Made by a program: the position numbers and the translations under genes. The notes under the pieces were generated by a model that was not told where the DNA came from, did not search any database, and saw only the letters and a list, made by a program, of their open reading frames with translations. From IMG/VR virus record IMGVR_UViG_3300044640_003674, positions 1 to 64,000 of that record: a DNA stretch of 64,000 bases; one strand, written 5' to 3'. How positions within the stretch are numbered: position 1 is the first letter of the stretch; each line of letters begins with the position of its first letter. Positions 7,455-15,141 of the stretch are shown here, one piece after another. Origin of the DNA: a virus.

Positions 7455-7973
7455 TTAGATCAGGAGGTTGGTGACCATCCGTTGCTTCATGAGCTCGATG
7501 GGGTTCTGGTTCTTCTTCTGGAGGATGTCCACGGCTTCATCCGGCAGCTTCCTGCCCCGGCAGGGACAGGTTGCAATCAAGGCTTCCACCGGGCCGTGCA
7601 CTGCTTGTGGGAGCAGTCGGAGGTAATCGTGCAGGTCGTTGCTGGAGTTCAGCACCTGGTTGATGTACCCCAGCACGAAGGGCATCTCTTTCTCGTTGAT
7701 GTCCTTCTGCTCCTTGAGCAGATCAGCCATCTCGCCATGGAACTGGGCGTCCAAGCGATTCATCTTCCGTGGCAGAGGATTCGTGTCGCAGTTGTAGAGC
7801 ACGTTCTTGAACATGAAGCTCTTGTGGCTGTAGCCACAGAACACTGCGTTGCGAATGATCAGTCCATCGAGTCGATGCTTGAATTGCTTCTCGATGGGTG
7901 CATACAAGAAGGCGTAGATCGCCTCCTTGATCTGCTGCTTGGTTCGTGGATCGTGTTGGAGTTGTTCAGTCAT
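7455..7973 (-). CDS. Hypothetical protein between helicase and DNA polymerase
   Basis: The 172-residue protein (start MTEQLQHDPRTKQQIKEAIYAF) contains a CPCRGRKLPDEAVDIL segment near the C-terminus with two close cysteines. It otherwise looks helical and mixed-charge. ATG 7973 is preceded by GGAAACC. Its place between the SF1 helicase and the polymerase, with only short spacers, matches the unnamed gene that sits between helicase and polymerase in N4, so a role in replication is inferred. No catalytic motif is recognised. Confidence 0.75.
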   Translation of the reverse strand: MTEQLQHDPRTKQQIKEAIYAFLYAPIEKQFKHRLDGLIIRNAVFCGYSHKSFMFKNVLYNCDTNPLPRKMNRLDAQFHGEMADLLKEQKDINEKEMPFVLGYINQVLNSSNDLHDYLRLLPQAVHGPVEALIATCPCRGRKLPDEAVDILQKKNQNPIELMKQRMVTNLLI

Positions 7974-7997
7974 GGTTTCCTGACTAGATGGATTGGG

Positions 7998-9278
7998 TTA
8001 AGCCAGGTCCCCCGTGAGGAAGACTCGGTTACGTGCACGACTGACACCGACATAGAGCAACCGAGCGATCTGATCGCCAGAGTTGCATTTGCTGATGTCA
8101 TCCAGGTCGATGTAGACCTGATCGCAGGTGGAGCCCTGAGCCTTGTCGATCGTGGATGCATAGGACGCCCGGAGGTCGATCCATTCATCCGTGATCTCAC
8201 GAGCAACGCTGTACTCGTCTTCTTCACGGGCCTGCTTCAGCCGTGTGTTCTTGGCTGCGAGGAACAAGGGCATGAAGTGGGTACTTGTGCCGTTGACAGT
8301 GACCATGTGCCCCTGCACACCGTGTACCGTTATCTCACCGCCAATGGCAGTGATCTGGACTCGTTGGTCCGTCTTAAGCATGCCCTTGCTGCTCATGATT
8401 GCGCTGTTAACCAGGGCATAGTCACCGACCTGCAACTGGGGATCGCCCTTGGCATGCTGACGCACGAACTGGTTGTAGGCGATGACCTGCTTGTTGGTCC
8501 AAGCCAGAACCTTCGAGTCACGGAAGTGCCAGTCCGGACGAGTGAACTCGTTCAGCACAGCATCGTTGAAGTCATCACGATGCAGGTGCACAACGTGGTG
8601 ACCATCCGGCTTGAAGTTGAAGAACTCGCCGGAGATGACGGTTTCACGGAACTTGGTGGCCAGGGCAACGATGGGGTGCACCTCTGCCAGCTCGCCTGGT
8701 TTGCCTTCCTTCTTGGGTTGGCGAACGACTTCCTTCAGGGTTGCTCCCTTGAAGCCAGCATCGAACACAGGAGATCCTGTGGCCTTCACCGGACGCAGCT
8801 GTGCAGGGTCGCCGATGAAGACGATCTTGCAGTTCTCGGTGAGCTCGAAGATGTACTGCAGCAAGGTCTTGTCGACGAAGCTGGACTCGTCGATGAAGAT
8901 TAGTGCACCGTTCTTCTTCTCGTACTTGCGAGGGATCAGCTTCGAGTCGCCGGTCTTGTAGTCGGTGACCACACGCAGACCGAGATACGAGTGAATGGTT
9001 CGCACAGTTTGTCCGGTGATCTGACCCAGGTTTTCTGCAGCCGTATTAGTGGTGGCTGTGAGCTCCAGGTCATAGGGGGTGTAGTTGGGATCGATCAGCC
9101 GGATTGTGCGGAGGAATTCCGGCAGTTTATCGAGGAATGTCTGCACCAGAGTACTCTTGCCGCAGCCAGAGTATCCGGACAGGACGAATACCTTTTCAAC
9201 CGGGTCAGTGATGAATTCGAACAGAGCATCCAGGGCATTTTGCTGGTCCTGGGTCAGAGTAATTGCTGGGGCGGCCAT
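7998..9278 (-). CDS. SF1B DNA helicase, Dda/RecD-like
   Basis: The 426-residue protein shows the ordered motifs of a superfamily 1B 5'-3' helicase. Walker A is GYSGCGKST (about residues 35-43), motif II is ALIFIDESS, and motif III is FIGDPAQLRP. The late motifs are DKAQGSTCDQVYID and RLLYVGVSRAR (UvrD_C_2 type). It resembles T4 Dda and the N4 helicase that precedes DNA polymerase. It would unwind DNA or clear proteins ahead of the fork. It has the same order as N4: helicase, unknown gene, polymerase. Confidence 0.92.
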   Translation of the reverse strand: MAAPAITLTQDQQNALDALFEFITDPVEKVFVLSGYSGCGKSTLVQTFLDKLPEFLRTIRLIDPNYTPYDLELTATTNTAAENLGQITGQTVRTIHSYLGLRVVTDYKTGDSKLIPRKYEKKNGALIFIDESSFVDKTLLQYIFELTENCKIVFIGDPAQLRPVKATGSPVFDAGFKGATLKEVVRQPKKEGKPGELAEVHPIVALATKFRETVISGEFFNFKPDGHHVVHLHRDDFNDAVLNEFTRPDWHFRDSKVLAWTNKQVIAYNQFVRQHAKGDPQLQVGDYALVNSAIMSSKGMLKTDQRVQITAIGGEITVHGVQGHMVTVNGTSTHFMPLFLAAKNTRLKQAREEDEYSVAREITDEWIDLRASYASTIDKAQGSTCDQVYIDLDDISKCNSGDQIARLLYVGVSRARNRVFLTGDLA

Positions 9279-9284
9279 GAATAT

Positions 9285-10430
9285 TTAAACGGTGTAGTGA
9301 ATCACTTTTCCAAATGGGGCAGTGAAACCTGGGTTGTTGTGGATCAGCCAGATAACATCTGTGGCTGGTGGCTGGGTAAGTCCTGACTTGTGAAAATACC
9401 CGTCAGTAAATACCAGCATGGCTTGGGGCTTGTTTTCTACAGCCCACTGCATAATCGGTTCAACGATAGTACCCCCCCGGCCAGTGAAACTCACTGCCAT
9501 GAGGTCCTGGAGGTTTTTAACCACGTCGACCGATTTGATGCAGGTATCGAATTGGATGAAAGAAACCTTTTCGGGCTGCATCATTTTCAGGATACCGGCA
9601 ATCTCGCTGACGATAGCCGTGAAGTCAGCATCAGATACTGATCCCGATGTATCTGCAGCGACTGCAATATCCATCAGGGATTGGCCCCACAAACTCGGCA
9701 AGTGATGCTTCGGGAAGAATCTCCGATTGGGTTTCTTCCAGGAGTAATCGGTCTTGTTGTATTTGTGGAGGAACTTCTGGAGGATCGTCTGCCAGGGCAA
9801 TTGGGGATTCAGCAGGGTATTGAGGAATATCTCAATTTCCCCAGGAATACTCCCTGCCTTGTCGTTGGCCATGCGAGATTGAATCTGTGCAGTGATGAGT
9901 ATGTCCTCCATTTCCTTGGAGCATTCCTCTGGATCATCTGCTTCCTCGAAATCACAGTCGAGGGGGTTTTGTGGCAGAGGCATATCATCCGCGATGATTT
10001 TCTTGTATACCTCTTCGGAACTCATGCCGGCATATTTGCTGTCCAGCAGCCAGCCGTCACCGATCTTGAAACCACGCTCAGCCAACTGCCAGTTGATGAC
10101 GTAATCGGTTGCGTAATTCCAATGGGGCATTTTGAATTCGCCCATGCGAGCCATATGCATATAGGCACAGTGCATGGTTTCATGGATCAACAGAGATACT
10201 CGCAAATCTACTGAGAGATTCATGAAGTAACTCGGGTTGATTCGAATCCACCGGCCATTAGTGCAGGCGGTGGGAACCCTCGGATCAAAGATACAACGAA
10301 GGCTGAAAAGCAGAGTAGTGAAAAATACGCTGTCGGGTTTGGCCATCAAGTGAATCTTGGCCTTCGACAGTGCAGTTTTCTCTTCTTCACTAGGCACGTA
10401 TGCCTGAGTATTGATATTGGGGAGGCTCAT
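9285..10430 (-). CDS. VWA-like metallopeptidase-fold protein (N4 gp25 type, DUF2201)
   Basis: I chose ATG 10430 (MSLPNINTQAY) because AAGGAAA precedes it; the longer frame begins inside a terminator. The 381-residue protein has an N-terminal zincin-like segment with HETMH at residues 83-87. Its C-terminal VWA-like domain has a complete MIDAS loop (AADTSGSVS) and a VFTDG strand. This is the DUF2201 architecture, usually encoded with a MoxR-type AAA ATPase, and the partner is nearby at 11406-12425. N4 has the same pair (gp24 and gp25), both conserved in the family. The pair is thought to act as a chaperone or remodelling machine; its target here is unknown. Confidence 0.88.
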   Translation of the reverse strand: MSLPNINTQAYVPSEEEKTALSKAKIHLMAKPDSVFFTTLLFSLRCIFDPRVPTACTNGRWIRINPSYFMNLSVDLRVSLLIHETMHCAYMHMARMGEFKMPHWNYATDYVINWQLAERGFKIGDGWLLDSKYAGMSSEEVYKKIIADDMPLPQNPLDCDFEEADDPEECSKEMEDILITAQIQSRMANDKAGSIPGEIEIFLNTLLNPQLPWQTILQKFLHKYNKTDYSWKKPNRRFFPKHHLPSLWGQSLMDIAVAADTSGSVSDADFTAIVSEIAGILKMMQPEKVSFIQFDTCIKSVDVVKNLQDLMAVSFTGRGGTIVEPIMQWAVENKPQAMLVFTDGYFHKSGLTQPPATDVIWLIHNNPGFTAPFGKVIHYTV

Positions 10431-10450
10431 GGGTTTCCTTCTTCGGAAAT

Positions 10451-10474
10451 GAAAAAGGAGGCTCATGGCCTCCT
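10451..10474 (-). terminator. Intrinsic terminator, leftward
   Basis: On the minus strand AGGAGGC pairs with GCCTCCT around a CATGA loop and is followed by TTTTTC. It separates the 60-residue gene from the VWA-like gene. Confidence 0.88.
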
Positions 10475-10502
10475 GTCTTGGTTGGTTTGCTGATTTATTA
10501 AG

Positions 10503-10685
10503 TCAGCGGCGATTTCGTTCAGCTTTCCACTGGGCCTTGCGTTTGCCGGTGGTGGGGTGGCTGTAGACCTTGGCGATCAAGGGATCACGTCCTCGATGCC
10601 TGGGCTGGTCGATGGCTGGACTGACCACAGCCAGTGCAGCGATCTGAAGCACCCCCACTGAAGCCAGAAAGGTGGTCTTCTTCAT
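10503..10685 (-). CDS. Small protein with N-terminal hydrophobic segment, 60 aa
   Basis: ATG 10685 overlaps the stop of the upstream gene (ATGA). The product opens MKKTTFLASVGVLQIAALAVV, a basic start followed by a hydrophobic stretch that could be a signal peptide or single membrane helix. A strongly basic tail follows (GRDPLIAKVYSHPTTGKRK). It is translationally coupled to the 153-residue gene upstream and ends just before a terminator. It might be a membrane-targeted early protein; the function is unknown. Confidence 0.7.
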   Translation of the reverse strand: MKKTTFLASVGVLQIAALAVVSPAIDQPRHRGRDPLIAKVYSHPTTGKRKAQWKAERNRR

Positions 10686-11143
10686 GGGGGGTTGTTTCCC
10701 GTGATGAGCATGAGAGTGCGGTAGAGCTTTCCATACGTCACCTGGTTGTCCCATGAGAGGGGTGTTGTCTTCTGATGGTGAGTCAAGATGATCTCTTTGA
10801 GCCGGGGGTGATCGTCTATAGCATCCAGGAGCAGTTCCCGGTTGACTCCTAGATCGGAGTCATAGATCTCAAGACACTGCACCTTTCCTTCAGGAGTGAA
10901 GCGAAGATACTCGGTCCCCGATCCATAAGAGCTTCCTGCATCCCATACTTTGTCGAATGGGATGCCATGGGCAATCAAGGAATCTTCACAGGCTAGGACA
11001 GCGTAGTTGACTTCACAGAAGGCGTAATTAACAAAGTCGTCCTCATGGTATACCTCGTCCGGGCCGCTCTTGTTAATCAGCTCTTTTGCCAAATCATCCA
11101 ACTCAGAAGGAATACTTAGGGTTACGTATGTGCGGTCACCCAT
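10682..11143 (-). CDS. Hypothetical protein, 153 aa
   Basis: The protein begins MGDRTYVTLSIPSELDDLAKEL and is acidic. It has a central aromatic region (DDFVNYAFCEVNYAVLACED) and a glycine-rich turn (GSSYGSGTEYLRF). The C-terminus ends in LMLITGNNPP and its stop overlaps the next start. The beginning resembles a short beta-alpha nucleic-acid-binding unit, but I do not recognise a family. It lies in the middle-gene run between the MoxR and VWA genes. Confidence 0.75.
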   Translation of the reverse strand: MGDRTYVTLSIPSELDDLAKELINKSGPDEVYHEDDFVNYAFCEVNYAVLACEDSLIAHGIPFDKVWDAGSSYGSGTEYLRFTPEGKVQCLEIYDSDLGVNRELLLDAIDDHPRLKEIILTHHQKTTPLSWDNQVTYGKLYRTLMLITGNNPP

Positions 11144-11145
11144 GA

Positions 11146-11364
11146 TTACTTCGCCATTTTGGTGAGGCGCCCAATGCCCTCGCTGTAGAACTCCACCATC
11201 TTGGCGTGGTAGGAGGCATCAGCCTGGGCTTTGAGCAGGAGACGTTGGTACTCTGCCAGTTCCTTCTTGGCGATGTCAGTTGCAGTAGGGGTACGGAAGG
11301 AATTGAGGATGCTTTGGATCATGGGAATGAAGCGCCACCTGGTGGTGGCAAGTGGTTTGGTCAC
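11146..11364 (-). CDS. Small hypothetical protein, 72 aa
   Basis: The GTG at 11364 is chosen because GGAGG stands five bases before it; an internal ATG at 11322 has a weaker site and would give 58 residues. The protein ends with a helical stretch likely to form a coiled coil (AKKELAEYQRLLLKAQADAS), followed by GIGRLTKMAK. It is placed directly after the AAA ATPase gene and two bases before the 153-residue gene. The function is unknown. Confidence 0.7.
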   Translation of the reverse strand: MTKPLATTRWRFIPMIQSILNSFRTPTATDIAKKELAEYQRLLLKAQADASYHAKMVEFYSEGIGRLTKMAK

Positions 11365-11405
11365 TGAAACCTCCAGGTGGCTGGTTTGATTGCGGGAAAG
11401 GTTGG

Positions 11406-12425
11406 TTAGAAGAGACTCATCGAGGACTCAGCAATCCAGGTACGGGTTGCAGGATGAGCCAACATGGCCTTGTTGCGACGAACGGTGTCCTTCAGTGTCA
11501 CAACCTGGAACTCCACCGGCATACGCTTGACGAAGCGCATCAGCTTGCTGAAGTTCTCCGTTGTAGCGTTGTGGCTGATCGTGCCGCTCAGTGCGAACAG
11601 GATGCTGGGCTCACTGGGCATACGAACACTGTCCGGATTTGCCTCGATCTCTTGGGGCTTGGGCAGCTCCTTGTAGATCTTCGTGAAGCCCAGGAACTCA
11701 CGAGCAACACCTTCGCTCAGGACACCTGCAAGCATGGGAAGCAGGTCCGGAGAGTCGATGTCGACGACTTTCAGCAGATGACTGGCGAATTCCCAGGTAC
11801 GAGGACAGGCGTAGGTCTTGTCCGTGTGGTTCGGCCTGAAGGTGTAGAGGTTGCCTGGCTTCCAGTTGATGTAGTCAGTGATCTTGTGATCAACACCAGA
11901 CTCACTAGCCCATTGAATCCAGCTCTTGGAATCAATAGCCAGCTCAAGGTGAGCCAGACGGGACTGCATTGCAGTAGACATCGGGTTGACGATGGCTCCG
12001 TCATCTTCCTTGTTACCAGCACAGACGATGGCCACCTTAGAGTGCAGGTTGAACTGACCAATCTGTCGGTCGAGGATGACTCGATAGCCTGCAGCCTGCA
12101 CTGCAGGTGATGCGGAGTTGAATTCATCCAGGAACAGCAGCCAGCCGCTGTATCCATCCGGGATAGGGTCACCTTCAATAGGGAACGTATCCATTGGAAT
12201 GTAGGAAGACTTGTTCCCATTGACTGTCGGGAAGCCCAACAGGTCACACGGATCACATTGAGACAGCCTCATGTCGACCAACTTGAGGTTGTACTTGTTT
12301 GCGATCTGTTGAACGACAGAGCTCTTGCCCAAGCCAGGGGAACCCATAAGCATTGGGACGATCTTGGCCTGGATGAAGGCTGTGATCATGCTGGCTGCTT
12401 GAGTAATGTTGACAACAATGCTCAT
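11406..12425 (-). CDS. MoxR-type AAA+ ATPase (N4 gp24 type)
   Basis: This 339-residue AAA+ protein has Walker A at MGSPGLGKSS (about residues 27-36), Walker B at LLFLDEFN (about residues 96-103), a sensor 1 region (VAIVCAGN) and an Arg-containing segment (STAMQSRLAHLEL). This is the MoxR subfamily, which works with VWA-domain partners to remodel protein complexes. The VWA partner follows three genes downstream, as in N4. It ends with SSMSLF. The start is ATG 12425 after an AATAAACC leader, with no strong ribosome binding site. Confidence 0.92.
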   Translation of the reverse strand: MSIVVNITQAASMITAFIQAKIVPMLMGSPGLGKSSVVQQIANKYNLKLVDMRLSQCDPCDLLGFPTVNGNKSSYIPMDTFPIEGDPIPDGYSGWLLFLDEFNSASPAVQAAGYRVILDRQIGQFNLHSKVAIVCAGNKEDDGAIVNPMSTAMQSRLAHLELAIDSKSWIQWASESGVDHKITDYINWKPGNLYTFRPNHTDKTYACPRTWEFASHLLKVVDIDSPDLLPMLAGVLSEGVAREFLGFTKIYKELPKPQEIEANPDSVRMPSEPSILFALSGTISHNATTENFSKLMRFVKRMPVEFQVVTLKDTVRRNKAMLAHPATRTWIAESSMSLF

Positions 12426-12437
12426 GGTTTATTGCTT

Positions 12438-12605
12438 TCAGCTGAGATGTGCTTGAACCAACTGGTTCAGCAGGGTGTTGTGGTAGGTCGCCAGCAGGGC
12501 TGTGATGGCGTTCTCGTTGGTGATGGGGAGTTGAGACTTGGCCAGGTCGTGAACGTCCTGCAAGCTCCCCATGGTGGGGAATAGGGGTTTGGGTGCGATG
12601 GACAT
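12438..12605 (-). CDS. Small hypothetical protein, 55 aa
   Basis: The frame from ATG 12605 (MSIAPKPLFPTMGSLQDVHDL) encodes a short helical protein ending LNQLVQAHLS. It lies between two supported genes and ends 12 bases before the AAA ATPase start, which argues for translation. The ribosome binding site is weak, so the start is uncertain; the frame stays open further upstream but overlaps the preceding gene. The function is unknown. Confidence 0.5.
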   Translation of the reverse strand: MSIAPKPLFPTMGSLQDVHDLAKSQLPITNENAITALLATYHNTLLNQLVQAHLS

Positions 12606-12618
12606 ACTGCAGGGAGGG

Positions 12619-12858
12619 TCAGTCGATGTACTGCACCTTGATGGCCGGACGGTGGTGCTGGTAGACCTGCGGATAGTCCTTCGCATTGCGGAGGTGGCTG
12701 GCATCCAGAACCACCTCTTCCGGGCCTTCAGCGCCTCGCCACCACACCTTGTCGCCTGGGTAGGCGATACCGGTGCGGATGGTGATGGCCCCTTCTTGAG
12801 CCTTGATGCCGAAGATGCGTTCCAGTTCGGTGATCTGTTCTTCAGTGAAGAGGGGCAT
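12619..12858 (-). CDS. Small hypothetical protein, 79 aa
   Basis: The product (MPLFTEEQITELERIFGIKAQ...IKVQYID) starts with an amphipathic helix. A beta-rich part follows (GDKVWWRGAEGPEEVVL) that could be a small SH3-like barrel. ATG 12858 is preferred to an in-frame ATG at 12924, because the longer start would reach into the repeat-rich spacer. It is the first gene after the terminator at 13011-13049 and the iterated repeats, so it may head the transcript carrying the MoxR and VWA genes. Confidence 0.65.
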   Translation of the reverse strand: MPLFTEEQITELERIFGIKAQEGAITIRTGIAYPGDKVWWRGAEGPEEVVLDASHLRNAKDYPQVYQHHRPAIKVQYID

Positions 12859-12950
12859 GACTGTCTTTCTTGGGTAATTTGGGTTGGGGTTGAGATACCG
12901 GCTCCCTACAGTCGAAAAGTTCAAAACTGAGGGAGTTGGTATATCGTTTT

Positions 12951-13000
12951 AGAACTTCTGAGAAGTTCTATAGAAGTTCTCAGGACTTCTCAGAAGTTCT
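12951..13000. repeat. Iterated AGAACTTCT inverted repeats
   Basis: Fifty bases contain five copies of the element AGAACTTCT or its complement, one of them with a substitution, arranged as interlocking inverted repeats. The clearest is a stem of AGAACTTC with GAAGTTCT around the three-base loop TGA. The array lies between a terminator and the 79-residue gene. It resembles a multi-site operator, a promoter hairpin or a set of iterons; the sequence alone does not decide. Confidence 0.8.
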
Positions 13001-13010
13001 GTTTGGAATG

Positions 13011-13049
13011 AAAAAAGAGAGTGGAAGACCTGTCGGTCTATCCACTCTC
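13011..13049 (-). terminator. Intrinsic terminator after the RNAP2 transcript
   Basis: On the minus strand a nine-base stem (GAGAGTGGA with TCCACTCTC) encloses a second small stem (AGACC/GGTCT) and is followed by TTTTTT. Confidence 0.9.
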
Positions 13050-13062
13050 CTCGTCCGTGAAA

Positions 13063-13077
13063 GCGCACGGAGTGCGC
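13063..13077 (-). promoter_or_regulatory. GGA-loop hairpin, candidate vRNAP signal or extra terminator
   Basis: On the plus (template) strand the six-base stem GCGCAC/GTGCGC closes a three-base GGA loop with an A-rich 5' flank (GTGAAA). The loop and size match the N4 P2 hairpin promoter as I remember it. It lies just after a stop codon and about 14 bases before an intrinsic terminator, so it may instead be part of a double terminator. Confidence 0.4.
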
Positions 13078-13081
13078 CTGT

Positions 13082-13288
13082 TTAGCTGGTCTGTTGGATT
13101 CCCAACTGCCTTTCCAAGTTCTGGTTCAGTTCGAAGATGGCCTCATCTGAGTAGGTATCCAGCATGTAATACATGAACCTCTTGATCTCGTCATAGGACA
13201 CTTTCTGTTTGCTGTACTCCTCTCGCAAGCGTAGGACAGTTGCCCTGTCCTCCTCAGTGACCTGATCCGGTTTCTTAGCAGAGGGCAT
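13082..13288 (-). CDS. Small hypothetical protein, 68 aa
   Basis: ATG 13288 lies inside the last codons of the RNAP2 gene and has AGGAAGAG upstream. The product (MPSAKKPDQVTEEDRATVLRL) is mostly helical and acidic (YMLDTYSDEAIFELNQNLE). Overlap with RNAP2 suggests co-translation. The longer frame reaching upstream on the same strand is a shadow of RNAP2. It could be a small partner of the polymerase, but that is inference from position alone. Confidence 0.7.
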   Translation of the reverse strand: MPSAKKPDQVTEEDRATVLRLREEYSKQKVSYDEIKRFMYYMLDTYSDEAIFELNQNLERQLGIQQTS

Positions 13289-14537
13289 AGTTGCTCTTCC
13301 TGATCTGATCGCCCAGGTTGAAGCTGAGCTTGTTGAAGTTGCCAGGTACACCATGGATCTGGCTGAGCAGATCATCGAGGACATTGCTGTCAGCGATCTC
13401 TGCCAGGATCTCCTTGTAGTGCCAACGCACCCAGTTGACGTTGTTCGGATGAGCTTTGAACTCATCGTGAACAGTCACCAACGGGAAGCTCTTGTGCTTC
13501 AGCATCTCCTTACAGATCGTCAGCAGAGCTTCCAGGTGCTCGAGGTCCAGGAACTTGGTGGTGGCCAAGCTCAGCCAGGGCAGGAACACTGCCGAGGCCA
13601 GGGTCGAGCGACGGTACTGGTCGACGTAGTACTCGATCTTGGTCGGGATGTCTGCATAGGCCTGGTCGTAACCGTCAGCGCGTGCACCCAATTCGATCTC
13701 AATCGCTCGCATGGCCTGAGTCACCGCATCGGTGTCGTAGTTGCAGCGACGGTGCATCTCACGCAGGACATAGGCGTCCATGCTGTGGGTCACATTCGCT
13801 GCATTGGCTACGCCCTTGGCAGTGCCCTCGTTGATCTTGTACTCGTAGCTGAAGGTGGCGTGATCCAGCTCATCAACTTCGATGCGCGTCTCTTCCTTCT
13901 TCATCACCTTGACCAGAGCGTCATAGCCATCAGGCAGCTTCCAGGCATGCTGGAGTGCATAGGGCTGCCAGCTCGCCTTGAGGTCTTGCAGCAGTTCCCA
14001 TGCACCAGGTGCCACCTGCATCGCTGCCTGGTAGAAGGCAGACAGTTGCTGGGTACCTTCACCGAACAGAGCTTCGGGCACGGCCTTGGAGCCGTAGAAG
14101 GAGGTCATGAGCGCTTGCTTGGCATCACTACGAGAGACATCCACGCTGATGCCTTCATCCTTCAGCACCTGGTTCATCACGTAGGTGGTGCGGGTGTAGG
14201 CATCTGCTCGCACATCAGGATCGATCAGACCAGTCTCTCGTGCACCGGAGACACAGCCAGCCATTGCAGACATGATCTGAATACCAGAGCAGGACGCATC
14301 GACACCGACCATGTGACCAATAGGTTCACCACGTTGTGCACGCCGGATGGCCTGCACAGCCTTCAGGTACAGGGGCTTGGTGTCTGCCAGGGCAGCCTTG
14401 GCTTCCAAGTAGCCTGGGCCTTGGGCGAGCATTGTTTCGGCCCACTTGATTCGCTCTTCGAAGAGCAGCTTGTCATGGCCATAGGCATTAGCAGCATCGA
14501 TGAGCAGCCACTGCCAGCCGGTATAGAAAGTCATCAT
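13275..14537 (-). CDS. Phage RNA polymerase subunit 2 (N4 gp16, T7-like palm)
   Basis: This 420-residue protein is the catalytic part of the split T7-family RNA polymerase. Motif A is VDASCSGIQ with Asp80. Motif B has Arg136, Lys140 and Tyr148 in SRSDAKQALMTSFYGS. Motif C is TVHDEF with Asp358. A conserved HSMDA segment (about residue 251) matches the T7 HSLDA region. The TxxGR-type motif is missing here and is supplied by RNAP1. In N4 the RNAP1/RNAP2 heterodimer transcribes middle genes with an accessory protein. The start is ATG 14537 after AGGAGATCC in the leader CAAACCAAGGAGA. Confidence 0.95.
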   Translation of the reverse strand: MMTFYTGWQWLLIDAANAYGHDKLLFEERIKWAETMLAQGPGYLEAKAALADTKPLYLKAVQAIRRAQRGEPIGHMVGVDASCSGIQIMSAMAGCVSGARETGLIDPDVRADAYTRTTYVMNQVLKDEGISVDVSRSDAKQALMTSFYGSKAVPEALFGEGTQQLSAFYQAAMQVAPGAWELLQDLKASWQPYALQHAWKLPDGYDALVKVMKKEETRIEVDELDHATFSYEYKINEGTAKGVANAANVTHSMDAYVLREMHRRCNYDTDAVTQAMRAIEIELGARADGYDQAYADIPTKIEYYVDQYRRSTLASAVFLPWLSLATTKFLDLEHLEALLTICKEMLKHKSFPLVTVHDEFKAHPNNVNWVRWHYKEILAEIADSNVLDDLLSQIHGVPGNFNKLSFNLGDQIRKSNYALC

Positions 14538-14557
14538 GAGGATCTCCTTGGTTTGAT

Positions 14558-14590
14558 TGAATGGTGGGCACTGGTTGCCCTGACCATTCA
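14558..14590 (-). other. Long hairpin before the RNAP2 gene
   Basis: TGAATGGT and GGGCA pair with TGCCC and ACCATTCA across a 5-base loop, with a two-base internal asymmetry. The stem begins inside the stop codon of the 82-residue gene and ends 20 bases before the RNAP2 start. There is no T-run, so it may be an RNA processing or stability hairpin rather than a terminator. Confidence 0.7.
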
Positions 14591-14836
14591 GGTCATGAGC
14601 AACACAAGGGCTTTCAGGGTGGGCGGAACGTCAGCGTCGAGCACTGGGGTGCCGTCCATACGAAACCACCCGTGGGTTTCGAGTGAGCTTGGTAGGCCGG
14701 GTCTTTCCGAATCAATCCGGACATACGCCCCGTTGTAGATCTCTTGGTCGCAGCTGGTTCGCATGAGCTTGTACCCAGAGGTGTCGAACTGCCCATAGAG
14801 CTGATCTGCGTAGAAGACCGTGGCTTTTGCAGCCAT
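14588..14836 (-). CDS. Small protein, member of a three-gene paralogous set (a)
   Basis: This 82-residue protein (MAAKATVFYADQLYGQFDTS) ends ADVPPTLKALVLLMT. The last 30 residues have a Trp-Phe (GWFRMDGTP) followed by a P..LKALVLL tail, which resembles the ends of the next two upstream genes. It lies between the two RNA polymerase subunit genes, which are adjacent in N4. It is likely an insertion peculiar to this lineage. The function is unknown. Confidence 0.75.
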   Translation of the reverse strand: MAAKATVFYADQLYGQFDTSGYKLMRTSCDQEIYNGAYVRIDSERPGLPSSLETHGWFRMDGTPVLDADVPPTLKALVLLMT

Positions 14837-14838
14837 GG

Positions 14839-15141
14839 CTACACCTTCACACCCAGCAGCAATGCGTCAGCACGCAGCTTCTTGGGGATGTGGTGAGGTG
14901 GGATGTGCTGCCAGCCGATCTTCTTGCCATTGGTGTGGCGAGTGAAGATCCGCCACACACCGTTGAGTCGGCTGTAGGTCCCACGCAGGGGTGCATCAGG
15001 CACCTTGGCGGTGTCTGTGGTCATGCCAGTCTTGGGATGCCAGACCAGCAGTGGAGGATTCCAGGGTCTGCTGGTGATTTGGTTGAGTGCTGCGGTTGAA
15101 TAGGCCATAGCTTCCATTAAGTCGTCGTGTTGAGTATTCAT
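14839..15141 (-). CDS. Small protein, member of a three-gene paralogous set (b)
   Basis: ATG 15141 (MNTQHDDLMEAMAYSTAALNQ) overlaps the stop of the upstream gene and gives 100 residues. The second half has NGVWRIFTRHTNGKKIGWQHIP followed by HIPKKLRADALLLGVKV; the final P..LR..ALL.GV block is shared with its neighbours. The body reads as a small beta sheet binding something polar, like other small phage proteins of this kind. The function is unknown. Confidence 0.75.
   Translation of the reverse strand: MNTQHDDLMEAMAYSTAALNQITSRPWNPPLLVWHPKTGMTTDTAKVPDAPLRGTYSRLNGVWRIFTRHTNGKKIGWQHIPPHHIPKKLRADALLLGVKV

Noticed and set aside
6477-8903. An 808-codon frame opposite the polymerase and helicase genes
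   Set aside because: It overlaps three well-identified leftward genes and shows no domain, only the complement of their codons.
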